A stretch of DNA of 64,000 nt, taken from assembly GCA_947627905.1 (NCBI GenBank), contig CANQXX010000001.1, positions 86,315 through 150,314 on the forward strand. The letters are read 5' to 3'. Each line of letters starts with the position of its first letter. Within the stretch, counting starts at the first letter, position 1. The notes below the pieces were generated by a model. It searched no databases. It saw only the letters and a program-made list of their open reading frames with translations, and was not told the origin of the DNA. A program made the position numbers and the translations under genes. Positions 42,471 to 51,525 of this stretch are shown piece by piece. Source of the DNA: an uncultured Clostridia bacterium. GTDB lineage: Bacteria > Bacillota > Clostridia > Oscillospirales > Ruminococcaceae.

Positions 42471-44732
42471 ATGAAAAGATCAAAAGCAACTATCGCTAAA
42501 ACGGCGGCTCTTGTTATGGCTGCATTGATGGCTTCAGCGGCAATGCCGATGAGCATTTATGCCGTTCCGGACAGCAGCACCACATCTTCAACCAGCGACA
42601 CCGATTTGCAGACCGCACTTACCACCGTAAAAAAACGTATCAAGATCCCCGACGAACTGACGGAATTTGAGTACAGCACAAACGAAAGCTACAAGACAAA
42701 GGTATATAATTTCACATGGCACAAAAAAGATGAATATTCCCCAAGACTGGAAGTCAACGTAGTGGGCAACATAATAACATATTACAATTATTATGACAGC
42801 AGCAACAGATATTACAGAAACGCAAGCATTGCAAAACTTTCAAACGATCAGATAATTGCAAAAGCAAAGGAATATGTTTATCAGCTTGATCCGTCCTTCA
42901 AGGACAAGGTAAAATTTGAAATAGATTATCTGAGTATCAACGATGACAATGTAAATGTGTCATTTACAAGATACGAAAATAACATTCCCGTAACATCAAA
43001 TTACGGCGCGGTCACCATAAACAAAAATACCGGCGAATTAATTTCTTTCTCTGCAAATTGGTGGGAAAATGCAAGTTTTGACTCTCCAAAAAAAGCAAAA
43101 ACAGAAAAGGAAATAGAAGAAGCCTACAAGTCACTCTGCAAACTTACTCCCTACTATAAAATTTCCACCGATTACAACACAAACAAAAAAACAGCCCGCA
43201 TAGTTTACGAACCTGGTTTTAATTCCGAGATCGACGCTTTCACAGGTGAAAAGTCCACCATATGGGAGGATATGAACGAGGCGGAAGGAGGCACACCCTA
43301 TTACGGCGGATATGGCGGATATTATGACAATGCCGCTGCAGACAGCGCAGAAGTAGAAGAAGCTCCTCTTGACGGAGGCGCCGGCGTTTCCTTTACCGAG
43401 GCGGAGCTTAAAAAAATAGAGATCGACAAAAGTCTCATCACTCCGGAAAAGGCTTTTGAACAGCTCAAAAAAGACAAATTTGCCGCTCTTACCGACGATT
43501 ACGAAATAAAAAGCTATAACATTTATTCCGACGAAACGAACGACAGACCCGTTCCCCTTACAACGGCGGAAAATTCTGACAGCAAAGAAAAGGAAAAAGA
43601 ACCGGATTATTATATGTCCATTAATTTTAGTGTAAAAAGCAAACTACAAGATACATACGAAGGATATAAAAATATCAGCGTTCAGATAAACGCAAAAACC
43701 GGAAATGTTATCTACATCAGCAAATACGGCAGATCCGGAGATTTGCCTAAGCTCGATGTTTCAAAGGCAAAATCCATTGCGGACAGTGCTGCAAAAACTT
43801 ATGCAAAGGATATAATTTCCGGATACAAGTCCGACAAGTCAAACAGCGATCCAGTTGAGACATGGGGCAAAAATAACGAATATTACGAAACATCAAGAGA
43901 GTTTATTTACAACCGTTATGTAAACGGTATTCAGGTTTACGGCGACAAAATCTATGTTAGTGTAGACTCTGAGGGAACTGTAACATATTACGACTTTAGC
44001 CACACAAAAGATGTTAAATTCCCGTCGGCTGACATTCTTTCAACTGATGAAGCCTTTGCAAAGCTTTACGAACAGCAGGACTTCGATTATTACTATGACG
44101 GCTGGATATCTAAGGACGGCAAGGTAAAAACTTATCTCCTTTATCAGATGGACAGTTTCTATATCAATGCAAAGACCGGAAAACTCTGCACATGGAGCGG
44201 TGAGGACCGAAACGAAAGCGTTGACACAAGAAAAATAAAATACACCGACATAAAAGGCATACCGCAGGAAAAGGCGATCCTTGAACTGCAAAGACACGGC
44301 GCAATGCTTTCCAAGGATAAAAAATTCCGTCCGAATGACAATATAGAATATCAGGAATTTGAGACGCTTCTTTATTCCGCGCTTAACGGTGGAGTGGCTG
44401 CTAATGAGGAAGTCTTAGTTCCGGAAGAAGTTTCATCGGAAAATTCCACAAAAGCGGATACTTCAAAATATATCACACGCGAACAGGCAGCCGTGATATT
44501 TGCAAAAGCAAGCGGTTTCGGCAGTTATGCAGAGCTTAAAGGAATTTACAAAACGCCGTTCAGCGACGTAAAGAGCAGCAACGAAAACATAGGTGCAATC
44601 GCAATTGCCTATTCAAAGGGATTCCTTAAAGGTGAAAACGGAAAGTTCGGCGGAGAAAAAAATATTACCCGTGCGGAAGCCGCGCAGATAATATACGACT
44701 ACATTATAAATAATCAGAATACTGCAAAGTGA
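42471..44732 (+). CDS. Secreted surface protein with YcdB/YcdC repeats and SLH domains
   Basis: 753 residues. A classic signal peptide (ending near MPMSIYAVP), then several PepSY-like YcdB/YcdC modules, for example KAKEYVYQLDPSFKDK with ITINKNTGELISF-type strands and SVQINAKTGNVIYIS, and NRYVNGIQVYGDKIYVSVD further on. The last 170 residues hold S-layer-homology sequence: a degenerate copy near FRPNDNIEYQEFE and a clear one ending ITRAEAAQIIYDYI. SLH domains bind pyruvylated wall polymer, so the protein is anchored to the wall. YcdB is proposed to inhibit or chaperone secreted proteases. GAAAGGAAGGAAAA precedes the ATG. Single-gene unit. Confidence 0.85.
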   Translation: MKRSKATIAKTAALVMAALMASAAMPMSIYAVPDSSTTSSTSDTDLQTALTTVKKRIKIPDELTEFEYSTNESYKTKVYNFTWHKKDEYSPRLEVNVVGNIITYYNYYDSSNRYYRNASIAKLSNDQIIAKAKEYVYQLDPSFKDKVKFEIDYLSINDDNVNVSFTRYENNIPVTSNYGAVTINKNTGELISFSANWWENASFDSPKKAKTEKEIEEAYKSLCKLTPYYKISTDYNTNKKTARIVYEPGFNSEIDAFTGEKSTIWEDMNEAEGGTPYYGGYGGYYDNAAADSAEVEEAPLDGGAGVSFTEAELKKIEIDKSLITPEKAFEQLKKDKFAALTDDYEIKSYNIYSDETNDRPVPLTTAENSDSKEKEKEPDYYMSINFSVKSKLQDTYEGYKNISVQINAKTGNVIYISKYGRSGDLPKLDVSKAKSIADSAAKTYAKDIISGYKSDKSNSDPVETWGKNNEYYETSREFIYNRYVNGIQVYGDKIYVSVDSEGTVTYYDFSHTKDVKFPSADILSTDEAFAKLYEQQDFDYYYDGWISKDGKVKTYLLYQMDSFYINAKTGKLCTWSGEDRNESVDTRKIKYTDIKGIPQEKAILELQRHGAMLSKDKKFRPNDNIEYQEFETLLYSALNGGVAANEEVLVPEEVSSENSTKADTSKYITREQAAVIFAKASGFGSYAELKGIYKTPFSDVKSSNENIGAIAIAYSKGFLKGENGKFGGEKNITRAEAAQIIYDYIINNQNTAK

Positions 44733-44756
44733 TTTTCATAAAATTCTTCCTTACAG

Positions 44757-44801
44757 CAGGATCGCGTACCGGATAAATTTCCGGTACGCGATCTGTTTTT
44801 A
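44757..44801. terminator. Bidirectional terminator between the SLH gene and the mannanase-like gene
   Basis: Long stem AGATCGCGTACCGG / CCGGTACGCGATCT with the loop ATAAATTT, and TTTTTATT on the plus side. It overlaps the end of the converging gene at 44799. Confidence 0.9.
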
Positions 44802-45836
44802 TTCAAATATACTGCATATCTTTGAAGTCTCTTTTATGCCGTTTGTGCCGTTTATGAGGTTTTCGCCCCAATCGGGAGAAAGCACTGAGCCGTCCCATTC
44901 GTTGGCAATATCAAGATATTCCACACCGCCGCCGTTGCCTTTCCAGCTCCAGCCTAAATATCCGATGTTGTTTTCGGTACAGTACTGCATGATATATTCT
45001 TCTTTTACATCACCGTCGGAATGGTTATATCCGAACTCCCCTACGCATACGCAAAGGTTCTGCGATGTTGCACCCTCAAGATTTGAGCTTATCGTGTTTT
45101 CATTCTTTCCGGCAGTTCCGTACATATGGACGGAAAACATCGTATTTTTTAACGGGTCGGAATCAAAAACCTCCTGTCCGAAGTCCTGTATACATTTTCC
45201 GTACTGTCCCCAGCCTGCTGAATCTACCATGATAGTGTTCTTGATACCTGCTTCGCGGATCTTCGGAATTACCGAAACATAGCCGTCGCGCCATTTTTTG
45301 CTGTCCCATGTTCCTACCCATTCGTTGGCAATGTTGAGGATAGCGCAGTCCTCGTTCCCGATAAGAGCATCCTTTACTTCTATCCAGTAATCGGCTATCT
45401 TGTCGAGAGTTTCTGTGCTGTCGTCGCCGGTACCGTCATGAACTTCAACTATTGCGATAAGTTTTCTGTCTCTGCACATCTGTATAAGATTTTTTACGGT
45501 ATCGGTATCGTCATTCTGCCACTGGATACCGTTTGCAAGAACTATCCGCACGGAATTTGCTCCAGTTGCAGCAATGGCGTCCAGAGCTGTTGTATCCTTA
45601 TCCCTGAACCACGAATGAGCATGGTTTATCCCGCGGAAAACGAACTCGTTTCCGTTAGCGTCAAGGAGTTTTGTTCCGTCAACTGTAAAGCCCTCGTTCT
45701 GAGCAGTTTCCGCCGCAGAAGCAGTGGTTTCCGAAGCGGCGGAAGTATTCTCCGTTTCACTGTTTTGGGAATTTCCGCAGGCGGTAAGAGAAATGACAAG
45801 CAGCATTGAAACAAATGCCGAAATAAATTTTTTCAT
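44799..45836 (-). CDS. Secreted GH5 beta-mannanase-like lipoprotein
   Basis: 345 residues with a lipoprotein signal (LTAC, Cys20) and a Ser/Thr/Glu linker, so it is attached to the cell surface. The catalytic barrel resembles subfamily GH5_8 mannan endo-1,4-beta-mannosidases: acid/base Glu in LNIANEWVGTW and nucleophile Glu in CVCVGEFGYNH, with GWGQYGKC and YLGWSWKGNGGG also typical. It should cut internal beta-1,4 links in mannan or galactomannan. GAAAGGAAG precedes the ATG. Single-gene unit with an extended -10 promoter. Confidence 0.9.
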   Translation of the reverse strand: MKKFISAFVSMLLVISLTACGNSQNSETENTSAASETTASAAETAQNEGFTVDGTKLLDANGNEFVFRGINHAHSWFRDKDTTALDAIAATGANSVRIVLANGIQWQNDDTDTVKNLIQMCRDRKLIAIVEVHDGTGDDSTETLDKIADYWIEVKDALIGNEDCAILNIANEWVGTWDSKKWRDGYVSVIPKIREAGIKNTIMVDSAGWGQYGKCIQDFGQEVFDSDPLKNTMFSVHMYGTAGKNENTISSNLEGATSQNLCVCVGEFGYNHSDGDVKEEYIMQYCTENNIGYLGWSWKGNGGGVEYLDIANEWDGSVLSPDWGENLINGTNGIKETSKICSIFE

Positions 45837-45869
45837 AAAGTACTTCCTTTCATAGAGATCTTCGTACTA

Positions 45870-45968
45870 ATTATAACAAATTACAACGGTATAAGAAATA
45901 TAATACATCATATATTAACAAAAAATTAACATCATCTATATATGTATGGTTCTGTTATATGATATAAT
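45870..45968. promoter_or_regulatory. Divergent extended -10 promoters
   Basis: On the minus strand TG-T-TATAAT (ATTATA at 45870-45875) serves the mannanase-like gene. On the plus strand TG-A-TATAAT (45963-45968) serves the lipoprotein gene at 46047. Neither has a good -35. Confidence 0.55.
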
Positions 45969-46046
45969 AAAAGCACAATAAATAATACAATGTAACAAAA
46001 TGTTACATTAATAAATTTAGTATCGTATCAACAGGGGGATATTTAA

Positions 46047-47111
46047 ATGAAAAAATCAAAAATAGCAATATTAATATTGATTGCAGCCGCAATGCTTTGT
46101 TCTTGCGAAAGCAGTACATATGACACGAACAATAACGAAGAAACGAGTGCTTCAGTATCAGAAATAATTTTGGAAACTTCTGGGGATGAAACAACGTTAA
46201 CAAAATCTGATACTATTGTTAATACAGATAGTGATGACGTCAACAACATCATTCCAAGTGAACTTGATGTATACATTAATGCCAAAGCGTTAATGACATC
46301 TGGCAAAGCAAGATTTTACATTGAAACAAATCTTCCTGATGAAACAGTTCTAATGTTATCATTAAGACGTGGCAATTACAATACTGATGATCATTTCACA
46401 GCACAAACTAAGGTAACTATTTCAAACGGTAAAGCATTAAGCGATGCTTTTTCAAATAAGGGTAAATCATTATCAGGAGAATATGATCTTACTATATCTA
46501 TGAGTATCCCAACCTTACAATCAGATGCTGTACGCGAAATTATCGGTCAAAACGGTGAATACATGATAGGTTCCATAGTAGAAGATTCTAATATTGGCAA
46601 CAATAAAGTTGTTAGTGCATTGTTTACTTTTTCTGCTGACGATGGTACAATAACTTCTACTACTGAATATAACAATACTATATTCAGAGATGATGATACT
46701 GATAATCACACAGAATCTATTATTACGACAATGGATTACAATAAAGCTGATCTTGAAAAAGAAAAAGTTGAAAAAAAAGTTAAAGAATATATTGATGAAA
46801 ATTATACATATACAGAACTTGACAGTATTACATTAAATGAAAATCTCGGCACTGATGACGACGAAGATTATATTGCTATGGTTTATCTTACTTGGAATCA
46901 AAAAAACAGCGGTAATACATCAAAGAAAATGTTAGATCTTTATAGTTCCGACATGGCTGCAAGAATGTATGATGATATGCCAGAAATTCAAGAACTTGCT
47001 GTTTTTTGGACCGTACCATATTTAAATAATGGATCAGCAAAAATCTCATTTGAGCGCTCAAACAGCGGCATGAAATACACAGACACCAATTTTGATAGTA
47101 ATTTTGATTAA
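46047..47111 (+). CDS. Lipoprotein of unknown function, AT-rich codon usage
   Basis: 354 residues with a lipobox LCSC (Cys20). A Ser/Thr/Glu/Asp-rich linker leads to a beta-rich domain (ARFYIETNLPDETVLML, SLSGEYDLTISMSIP) and a C-terminal part with DLEKEKVEKKVKEYIDEN. No family was recognised. Codon use is visibly more AT-rich than in neighbours: TTA for Leu, ACA and AAT are frequent, where neighbours prefer CTT, ACC/ACG and AAC. This suggests a different origin or relaxed selection. GGGGGAT precedes the ATG. Own promoter and terminator. Confidence 0.75.
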   Translation: MKKSKIAILILIAAAMLCSCESSTYDTNNNEETSASVSEIILETSGDETTLTKSDTIVNTDSDDVNNIIPSELDVYINAKALMTSGKARFYIETNLPDETVLMLSLRRGNYNTDDHFTAQTKVTISNGKALSDAFSNKGKSLSGEYDLTISMSIPTLQSDAVREIIGQNGEYMIGSIVEDSNIGNNKVVSALFTFSADDGTITSTTEYNNTIFRDDDTDNHTESIITTMDYNKADLEKEKVEKKVKEYIDENYTYTELDSITLNENLGTDDDEDYIAMVYLTWNQKNSGNTSKKMLDLYSSDMAARMYDDMPEIQELAVFWTVPYLNNGSAKISFERSNSGMKYTDTNFDSNFD

Positions 47112-47128
47112 TTGCAACTCCATTTTTT

Positions 47129-47160
47129 GAAACCATCGGAAATCCGATGGTTTCTTTTTT
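47129..47160 (+). terminator. Terminator after the AT-rich lipoprotein gene
   Basis: Perfect stem GAAACCATCGG / CCGATGGTTTC with an AAAT loop and TTTTTT. Confidence 0.92.
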
Positions 47161-47267
47161 ATATTTTAATTATACATCATTTTCCACAAAACACAATGGT
47201 TTTCGGCGATTTCTGCCGTAAAAGCTGTAAAAATAAAAAAATTCAAAAAATATATCCAAATTTTACA

Positions 47268-47296
47268 TTGTAATTTTGTATATACCGCACTATAAT
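47268..47296 (+). promoter_or_regulatory. Promoter of the MATE-deacetylase operon
   Basis: TTGTAA (47268-47273), a 17-base spacer and TATAAT (47291-47296), about 40 bases upstream of the ATG at 47340. Confidence 0.75.
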
Positions 47297-47339
47297 TAAG
47301 AAAATTATTTGAATAATTACATATGAATGGAGCGGTTTT

Positions 47340-48722
47340 ATGGCGTCATCCAAGGATCTGACAAACGGCAAGCCGATAAAGCTCATTCTGGGATTCGGCG
47401 TCCCTCTGCTTTTCGGATTTCTTTTTCAGCAATTCTACAACGCAGCTGACACTGCTATAGTCGGACGTTTCCTCGGAGGAAACGCTCTCGGTTCAGTCGG
47501 CTGTACCGGTTCGATAAATTTTCTTATAATAGGCTTTGTTATGGGGATATGCAACGGTTTTGCCATACCCGTTGCACAGTCCTACGGTGCGGGAGATTTC
47601 AAACAGCTAAGAAAATATATTACCAATTCTCTGTGGCTGTGCATTATTTTTGCTGCGGTCATTACAGCAATTACTCTGATCTTCTGCAGCGACATACTTA
47701 CTATAATGAATACCCAGCCGAATTTTTTTGACCGCGCATATACTTATATATTTACCATATTCGCAGGAATACCCGGGTATTTTCTATACAATATGACAGC
47801 CGGCATACTCCGTTCCCTCGGCGACAGCAAAACTCCGGTAAGCTGGCTTGTCACCGCCTCTATAATAAATATTATTCTGGATATCATTTTTATCGTATGC
47901 TTTGACATGGACGTTTTCGGCGCAGCGCTTGCAACGGTCATTGCACAGTTCGTTTCGGGTTTTGGCTGTCTTGAAAGAATATGCAGGGGCTACGCTATAC
48001 TGAAACCCGAAAAGGACGAATGGAGGTTCAGTCCAAGCCACATCGGCAGACTGTGTACAATGGGGCTTCCTATGGGTCTGCAATATTCCATAACCGCAAT
48101 AGGCAGCGTTGTTTTGCAGACGGCGGTAAACGGTCTTGGTGAGACATATGTTACGGCGATCACGGCAGCAAACAAGCTCTCAATGTTCATGTGCTGTCCG
48201 TTTGATGCAATGGGTTCCACTATGGCTACCTATGCCGGACAGAACGTTGGCGCTAAAAAGTGGGAGCGTCTCAATCAGGGGATCGGAGCGTGTACGCTGC
48301 TGGGACTGGTCTACTCCGTATTTGCTTTTGCGGTGCTTTTCCTTGCAGGAGATCACCTTGCAATGATATTCCTTGATGAGGACAGCCGTTTCATGCTTCC
48401 GTTAGTAAAGCAATATCTGACTACACTTTCAGCGTTCTATTTCCCGCTTGCGCTGGTAAATATCGTGCGTTTCTTTATTCAGGGAATGGGATTTTCCCCT
48501 ACTGCAACATTTGCCGGGGTTATGGAAATGGCAGCCAGAGCAGGCGTTGCATATATGGTCAATATTTACGGCTTTGCAGCAGCTTGCTTCTCTTCCCCTG
48601 CAGCGTGGATATTAGCCGATCTGTTTCTTATACCGGCATATTTTGTTTGCCGGAAAAGACTTATCAAAAAATATTCTTCGGCGGATACTCAAATCATATC
48701 AAATGAAAAACCAGAAGCATAA
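47340..48722 (+). CDS. MATE family efflux transporter
   Basis: 460 residues with about 12 membrane segments in two related halves. The N-terminus (LTNGKPIKLILGFGVPLLFGFLF, cut) and FYNAADTAIVGRFLG are typical of the DinF/NorM-like MATE branch common in clostridia; the second half repeats the motif as TAANKLSMFMCCPFDAMGS. It exports cationic compounds or cell-envelope precursors using Na+ or H+. GGAG lies 7 bases before the ATG. It is followed 12 bases later by a deacetylase gene, so they share a transcript. Confidence 0.92.
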   Translation: MASSKDLTNGKPIKLILGFGVPLLFGFLFQQFYNAADTAIVGRFLGGNALGSVGCTGSINFLIIGFVMGICNGFAIPVAQSYGAGDFKQLRKYITNSLWLCIIFAAVITAITLIFCSDILTIMNTQPNFFDRAYTYIFTIFAGIPGYFLYNMTAGILRSLGDSKTPVSWLVTASIINIILDIIFIVCFDMDVFGAALATVIAQFVSGFGCLERICRGYAILKPEKDEWRFSPSHIGRLCTMGLPMGLQYSITAIGSVVLQTAVNGLGETYVTAITAANKLSMFMCCPFDAMGSTMATYAGQNVGAKKWERLNQGIGACTLLGLVYSVFAFAVLFLAGDHLAMIFLDEDSRFMLPLVKQYLTTLSAFYFPLALVNIVRFFIQGMGFSPTATFAGVMEMAARAGVAYMVNIYGFAAACFSSPAAWILADLFLIPAYFVCRKRLIKKYSSADTQIISNEKPEA

Positions 48723-48734
48723 GGAGGTCTTTTT

Positions 48735-49373
48735 ATGAACAGCGAAAAGATAGTTGCCCTGACGTTTGACGACGGTCCTAATCTGACAACAACGCCGGAA
48801 GTTCTTGATATTCTTGAAAAATACAATATTCCGGCAAGTTTTTTCGTATGCGGCAATAATATTGACGATGGAACAGCGGAAGTAATGCGCCGCGCAGTAA
48901 GCATAGGCTGCGAGATCCAAAATCATTCCCGTACACATTCGGACATGACCAAAATGTCCGCCGAAGAAATAGCGGAAGAAATAAATTTCACCTCAGATGC
49001 AGTAGAAAAAGCTGTCGGAAAGCGCCCGGGATTTTTCCGTCCGCCATACATAGCCGTAAACGAAACTATGTTTGATACTGTAGGAATGACATTCATTCAG
49101 GGAGTAGGAGCGGAGGACTACATCGACGAAGTTTCAGCCGAGGAACGATTCCGCAGGATAATTGCCCAGACAAAGGACGGTATAGTTATTCTCCTGCACG
49201 ATGCAGAAGGAAATTTCCGCACCGTAAAAGCCATAGATATGATAATCCCAAAACTAAAAGAAGAAGGCTACCGATTTGTAACGATATCCGGACTGTTCAA
49301 AGAAAAAAATATCGTTCCGGTCAAAGGAATACTTTATACAAGCGTTTTTCAAACGGAACGTTATTATCATTAA
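48735..49373 (+). CDS. Polysaccharide deacetylase (NodB domain), no signal peptide
   Basis: 212 residues. All CE4 motifs are in order: TFDDGP at residues 9-14, the metal pair in NHSRTHSD, RPPY, and ILLHDAEG near the end. The domain fills the protein and there is no secretion signal or anchor, unlike the peptidoglycan deacetylases PdaA or PgdA, so the substrate may be intracellular or the protein may leave by another route. AAGGAGG precedes the ATG. Co-transcribed with the MATE gene. Confidence 0.92.
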   Translation: MNSEKIVALTFDDGPNLTTTPEVLDILEKYNIPASFFVCGNNIDDGTAEVMRRAVSIGCEIQNHSRTHSDMTKMSAEEIAEEINFTSDAVEKAVGKRPGFFRPPYIAVNETMFDTVGMTFIQGVGAEDYIDEVSAEERFRRIIAQTKDGIVILLHDAEGNFRTVKAIDMIIPKLKEEGYRFVTISGLFKEKNIVPVKGILYTSVFQTERYYH

Positions 49374-49389
49374 GATCAAACATATTCTA

Positions 49390-50574
49390 TTATCCTATCA
49401 GGTCTGCCGAATAATCCTCATTCAGTCTCCAGACCTGATATGCGCTTCCGGAAGAAACGGAATCCGAGCTTATTGCGATAGTTGTTATTCCGACCGCTTC
49501 AGCCGCTGCGATCTCACTGTCCAGCGTTCTGTCAAACAATGGAGTGTACAGTATTATCCCCTTCCCGCTCCCGGATATCAGACTTAACGGTATCCTTTCG
49601 CCGGTTTGAGCTGTACTGTTATATCCTTCTGAAAATCTGTAATCTGCAAACCTTATCTGCAATGCCAGAATATCGGCGGTATCCGATATTTCAATGGCTT
49701 CAAAAACTCCGTTGAAAACACAGTATATCGTAGATTCAAAACCGCATTTCAGAAGTCCGAGAGAAGCCGCAAGCATACCTTCAACAGCACGTTCATTTTC
49801 AAAAACATCATTTCCTCCGCACGGGTCAAGGACGATAGTCTGCTGTATCGTCTCTACTTCATCATCAAGACGGATCATGTATTTATCTCTTTTTGATGAA
49901 AGCTTCCAGTTTATCCTGCGGATCGGGTCACCTTCAGTATATTCCCTGTGCGTATATCCGGGCATACCTCCGAAATTGGAATACCCGTCATTTTCCTTGG
50001 TTTCCTCTGAATCATCAAAATACCTTGCTCTTTCAGCCGCAGAACGAAGCAGCGGAGAATCGCCGGGTATATCAGGGACATCAGGGAAAATTTTTATTTC
50101 ACAGCAGGCATTCTCACAAGGGATAGAAAATCTGAAAAATCCCATATAATCATAAAGCTGCGAAGATTCTGCGCCGATACGGCAAATTCCCCAGACCTTT
50201 GCTTTATATTCTATCTTTATCTCCGAAACAGAACGCGGAGGTATGCTTATCACACAGCTTGACGCATTTTCCTGATATGTAAGGTTTTTGGGAAGAAAAA
50301 GCTTTATTTTTACAGCCGGTACAGGATATATGCTTTTATTTTCGGCAATTACCCTGAGCGTTGCGGTTTCTCCTTTATAAAGCATACTGCGGTCAACATC
50401 TACGGTTATCCTTATCTTGTGCGTAAGTTTGAAGAAAAGTGTCACGCCAAAAGAAAAAACAGGCGCTAATACAAGCGTATACACAAATACCCAACCGACC
50501 GACGCCGACATATAAAGCGCAAAAAACAGTCCGAATCCTATTGCCATAAGATAAAGTATGACCTTTGAGATCAA
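49390..50574 (-). CDS. DUF58 domain membrane protein, TTG start
   Basis: 394 residues: two N-terminal membrane helices (VILYLMAIGFGLFFALY, VGWVFVYTLVLAPVFSF), a beta domain, then the DUF58 core with GDPIRRINWKLSSKRDK and a VWA-like fold (TIVLDPCGGNDVF). DUF58 and MoxR genes almost always travel together, probably as a chaperone/assembly system for envelope or metal-loaded complexes. The start is a TTG at 50574 with GAGGTG 6 bases upstream. The transglutaminase gene often found next is absent; this is the last gene of its operon. Confidence 0.88.
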   Translation of the reverse strand: MISKVILYLMAIGFGLFFALYMSASVGWVFVYTLVLAPVFSFGVTLFFKLTHKIRITVDVDRSMLYKGETATLRVIAENKSIYPVPAVKIKLFLPKNLTYQENASSCVISIPPRSVSEIKIEYKAKVWGICRIGAESSQLYDYMGFFRFSIPCENACCEIKIFPDVPDIPGDSPLLRSAAERARYFDDSEETKENDGYSNFGGMPGYTHREYTEGDPIRRINWKLSSKRDKYMIRLDDEVETIQQTIVLDPCGGNDVFENERAVEGMLAASLGLLKCGFESTIYCVFNGVFEAIEISDTADILALQIRFADYRFSEGYNSTAQTGERIPLSLISGSGKGIILYTPLFDRTLDSEIAAAEAVGITTIAISSDSVSSGSAYQVWRLNEDYSADLIG

Positions 50575-50584
50575 TAGTTACACC

Positions 50585-51514
50585 TCACTCGGTGGGTACT
50601 GCTACCCTGTTCATAATATTTTCCATTGCTCTTTCCGGAGTATCATACATGGATTTGCCTTTCGGAGAAAGCATAAGTCTGTGCGCCAGAGTACATACAC
50701 AGCAATCCTTTACGTCCTGAGGAGTTATATACTCTCTGCCTTTTATGAAAGCAAGCGCTTTTGACGTTTTATACAGAGCAATACTTCCGCGCGGACTTAC
50801 TCCCAGCTTTATGCCCTCGTCATTTCGTGTAGCGTTCACAATGGCAAGTATGTACTGTCTTACATTTTCTGCTGCTTCAACTTTCTTTACTTTTTCCTGA
50901 AGTTCGATTATATCTTCCGTATCAAGTACGTCAGAAATCTTGGATATAGGATTTTCATACTCGTTTCTTTCAAGTATAGAAAGTTCTTCGGATACAGTAG
51001 GGTAGCCCATGCTTATTTTCATTATAAATCTGTCCATCTGCGCTTCGGGAAGATGATATGTTCCATACGTTTCAACAGGGTTCTGCGTCGCAAGTACCAT
51101 AAATGGTCTCGGAAGCGTATAAGTAACGCCGTCTGCGCTGACCTGATGTTCTTCCATTACTTCCAGAAGAGCGGACTGGGATTTAGGCGAAGCACGATTT
51201 ATTTCATCTGCAAGCAGAAAATTACAGAACGCAGCGCCCTTTTTAAAATTGAAATCGCCTTTTTCACGGTCAAGCATTGAAAATCCGGTGATATCCGACG
51301 GCATTATATCCGGCGTCATCTGCACACGGCTGAAAGTTCCGTTCACGGATCTTGCAAGAGCAGCCGCAAGCTGGGTCTTTCCCACACCGGGGACATCTTC
51401 TACAAGGACGTGTCCCTCTGTAAGAAGCGCCGCAACTGCCTGAATAATAGTTTCGCGCTTACCTACTATGACCTTTTCGATATTGCCGATAAGAATACTG
51501 ATCTTCTCGTTCAT
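50585..51514 (-). CDS. MoxR-family AAA+ ATPase
   Basis: 309 residues. Walker A is EDVPGVGKTQLA, Walker B LLADEINRASPK, with sensor LATQNPVETYGTYHLPEAQ and the lid RGSIALYKTSKALAF, all standard for MoxR. It likely remodels or loads the DUF58 protein encoded 10 bases downstream. GGAGG lies 6 bases before the ATG. Confidence 0.95.
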   Translation of the reverse strand: MNEKISILIGNIEKVIVGKRETIIQAVAALLTEGHVLVEDVPGVGKTQLAAALARSVNGTFSRVQMTPDIMPSDITGFSMLDREKGDFNFKKGAAFCNFLLADEINRASPKSQSALLEVMEEHQVSADGVTYTLPRPFMVLATQNPVETYGTYHLPEAQMDRFIMKISMGYPTVSEELSILERNEYENPISKISDVLDTEDIIELQEKVKKVEAAENVRQYILAIVNATRNDEGIKLGVSPRGSIALYKTSKALAFIKGREYITPQDVKDCCVCTLAHRLMLSPKGKSMYDTPERAMENIMNRVAVPTE

Positions 51515-51525
51515 TTTTATCCTCC

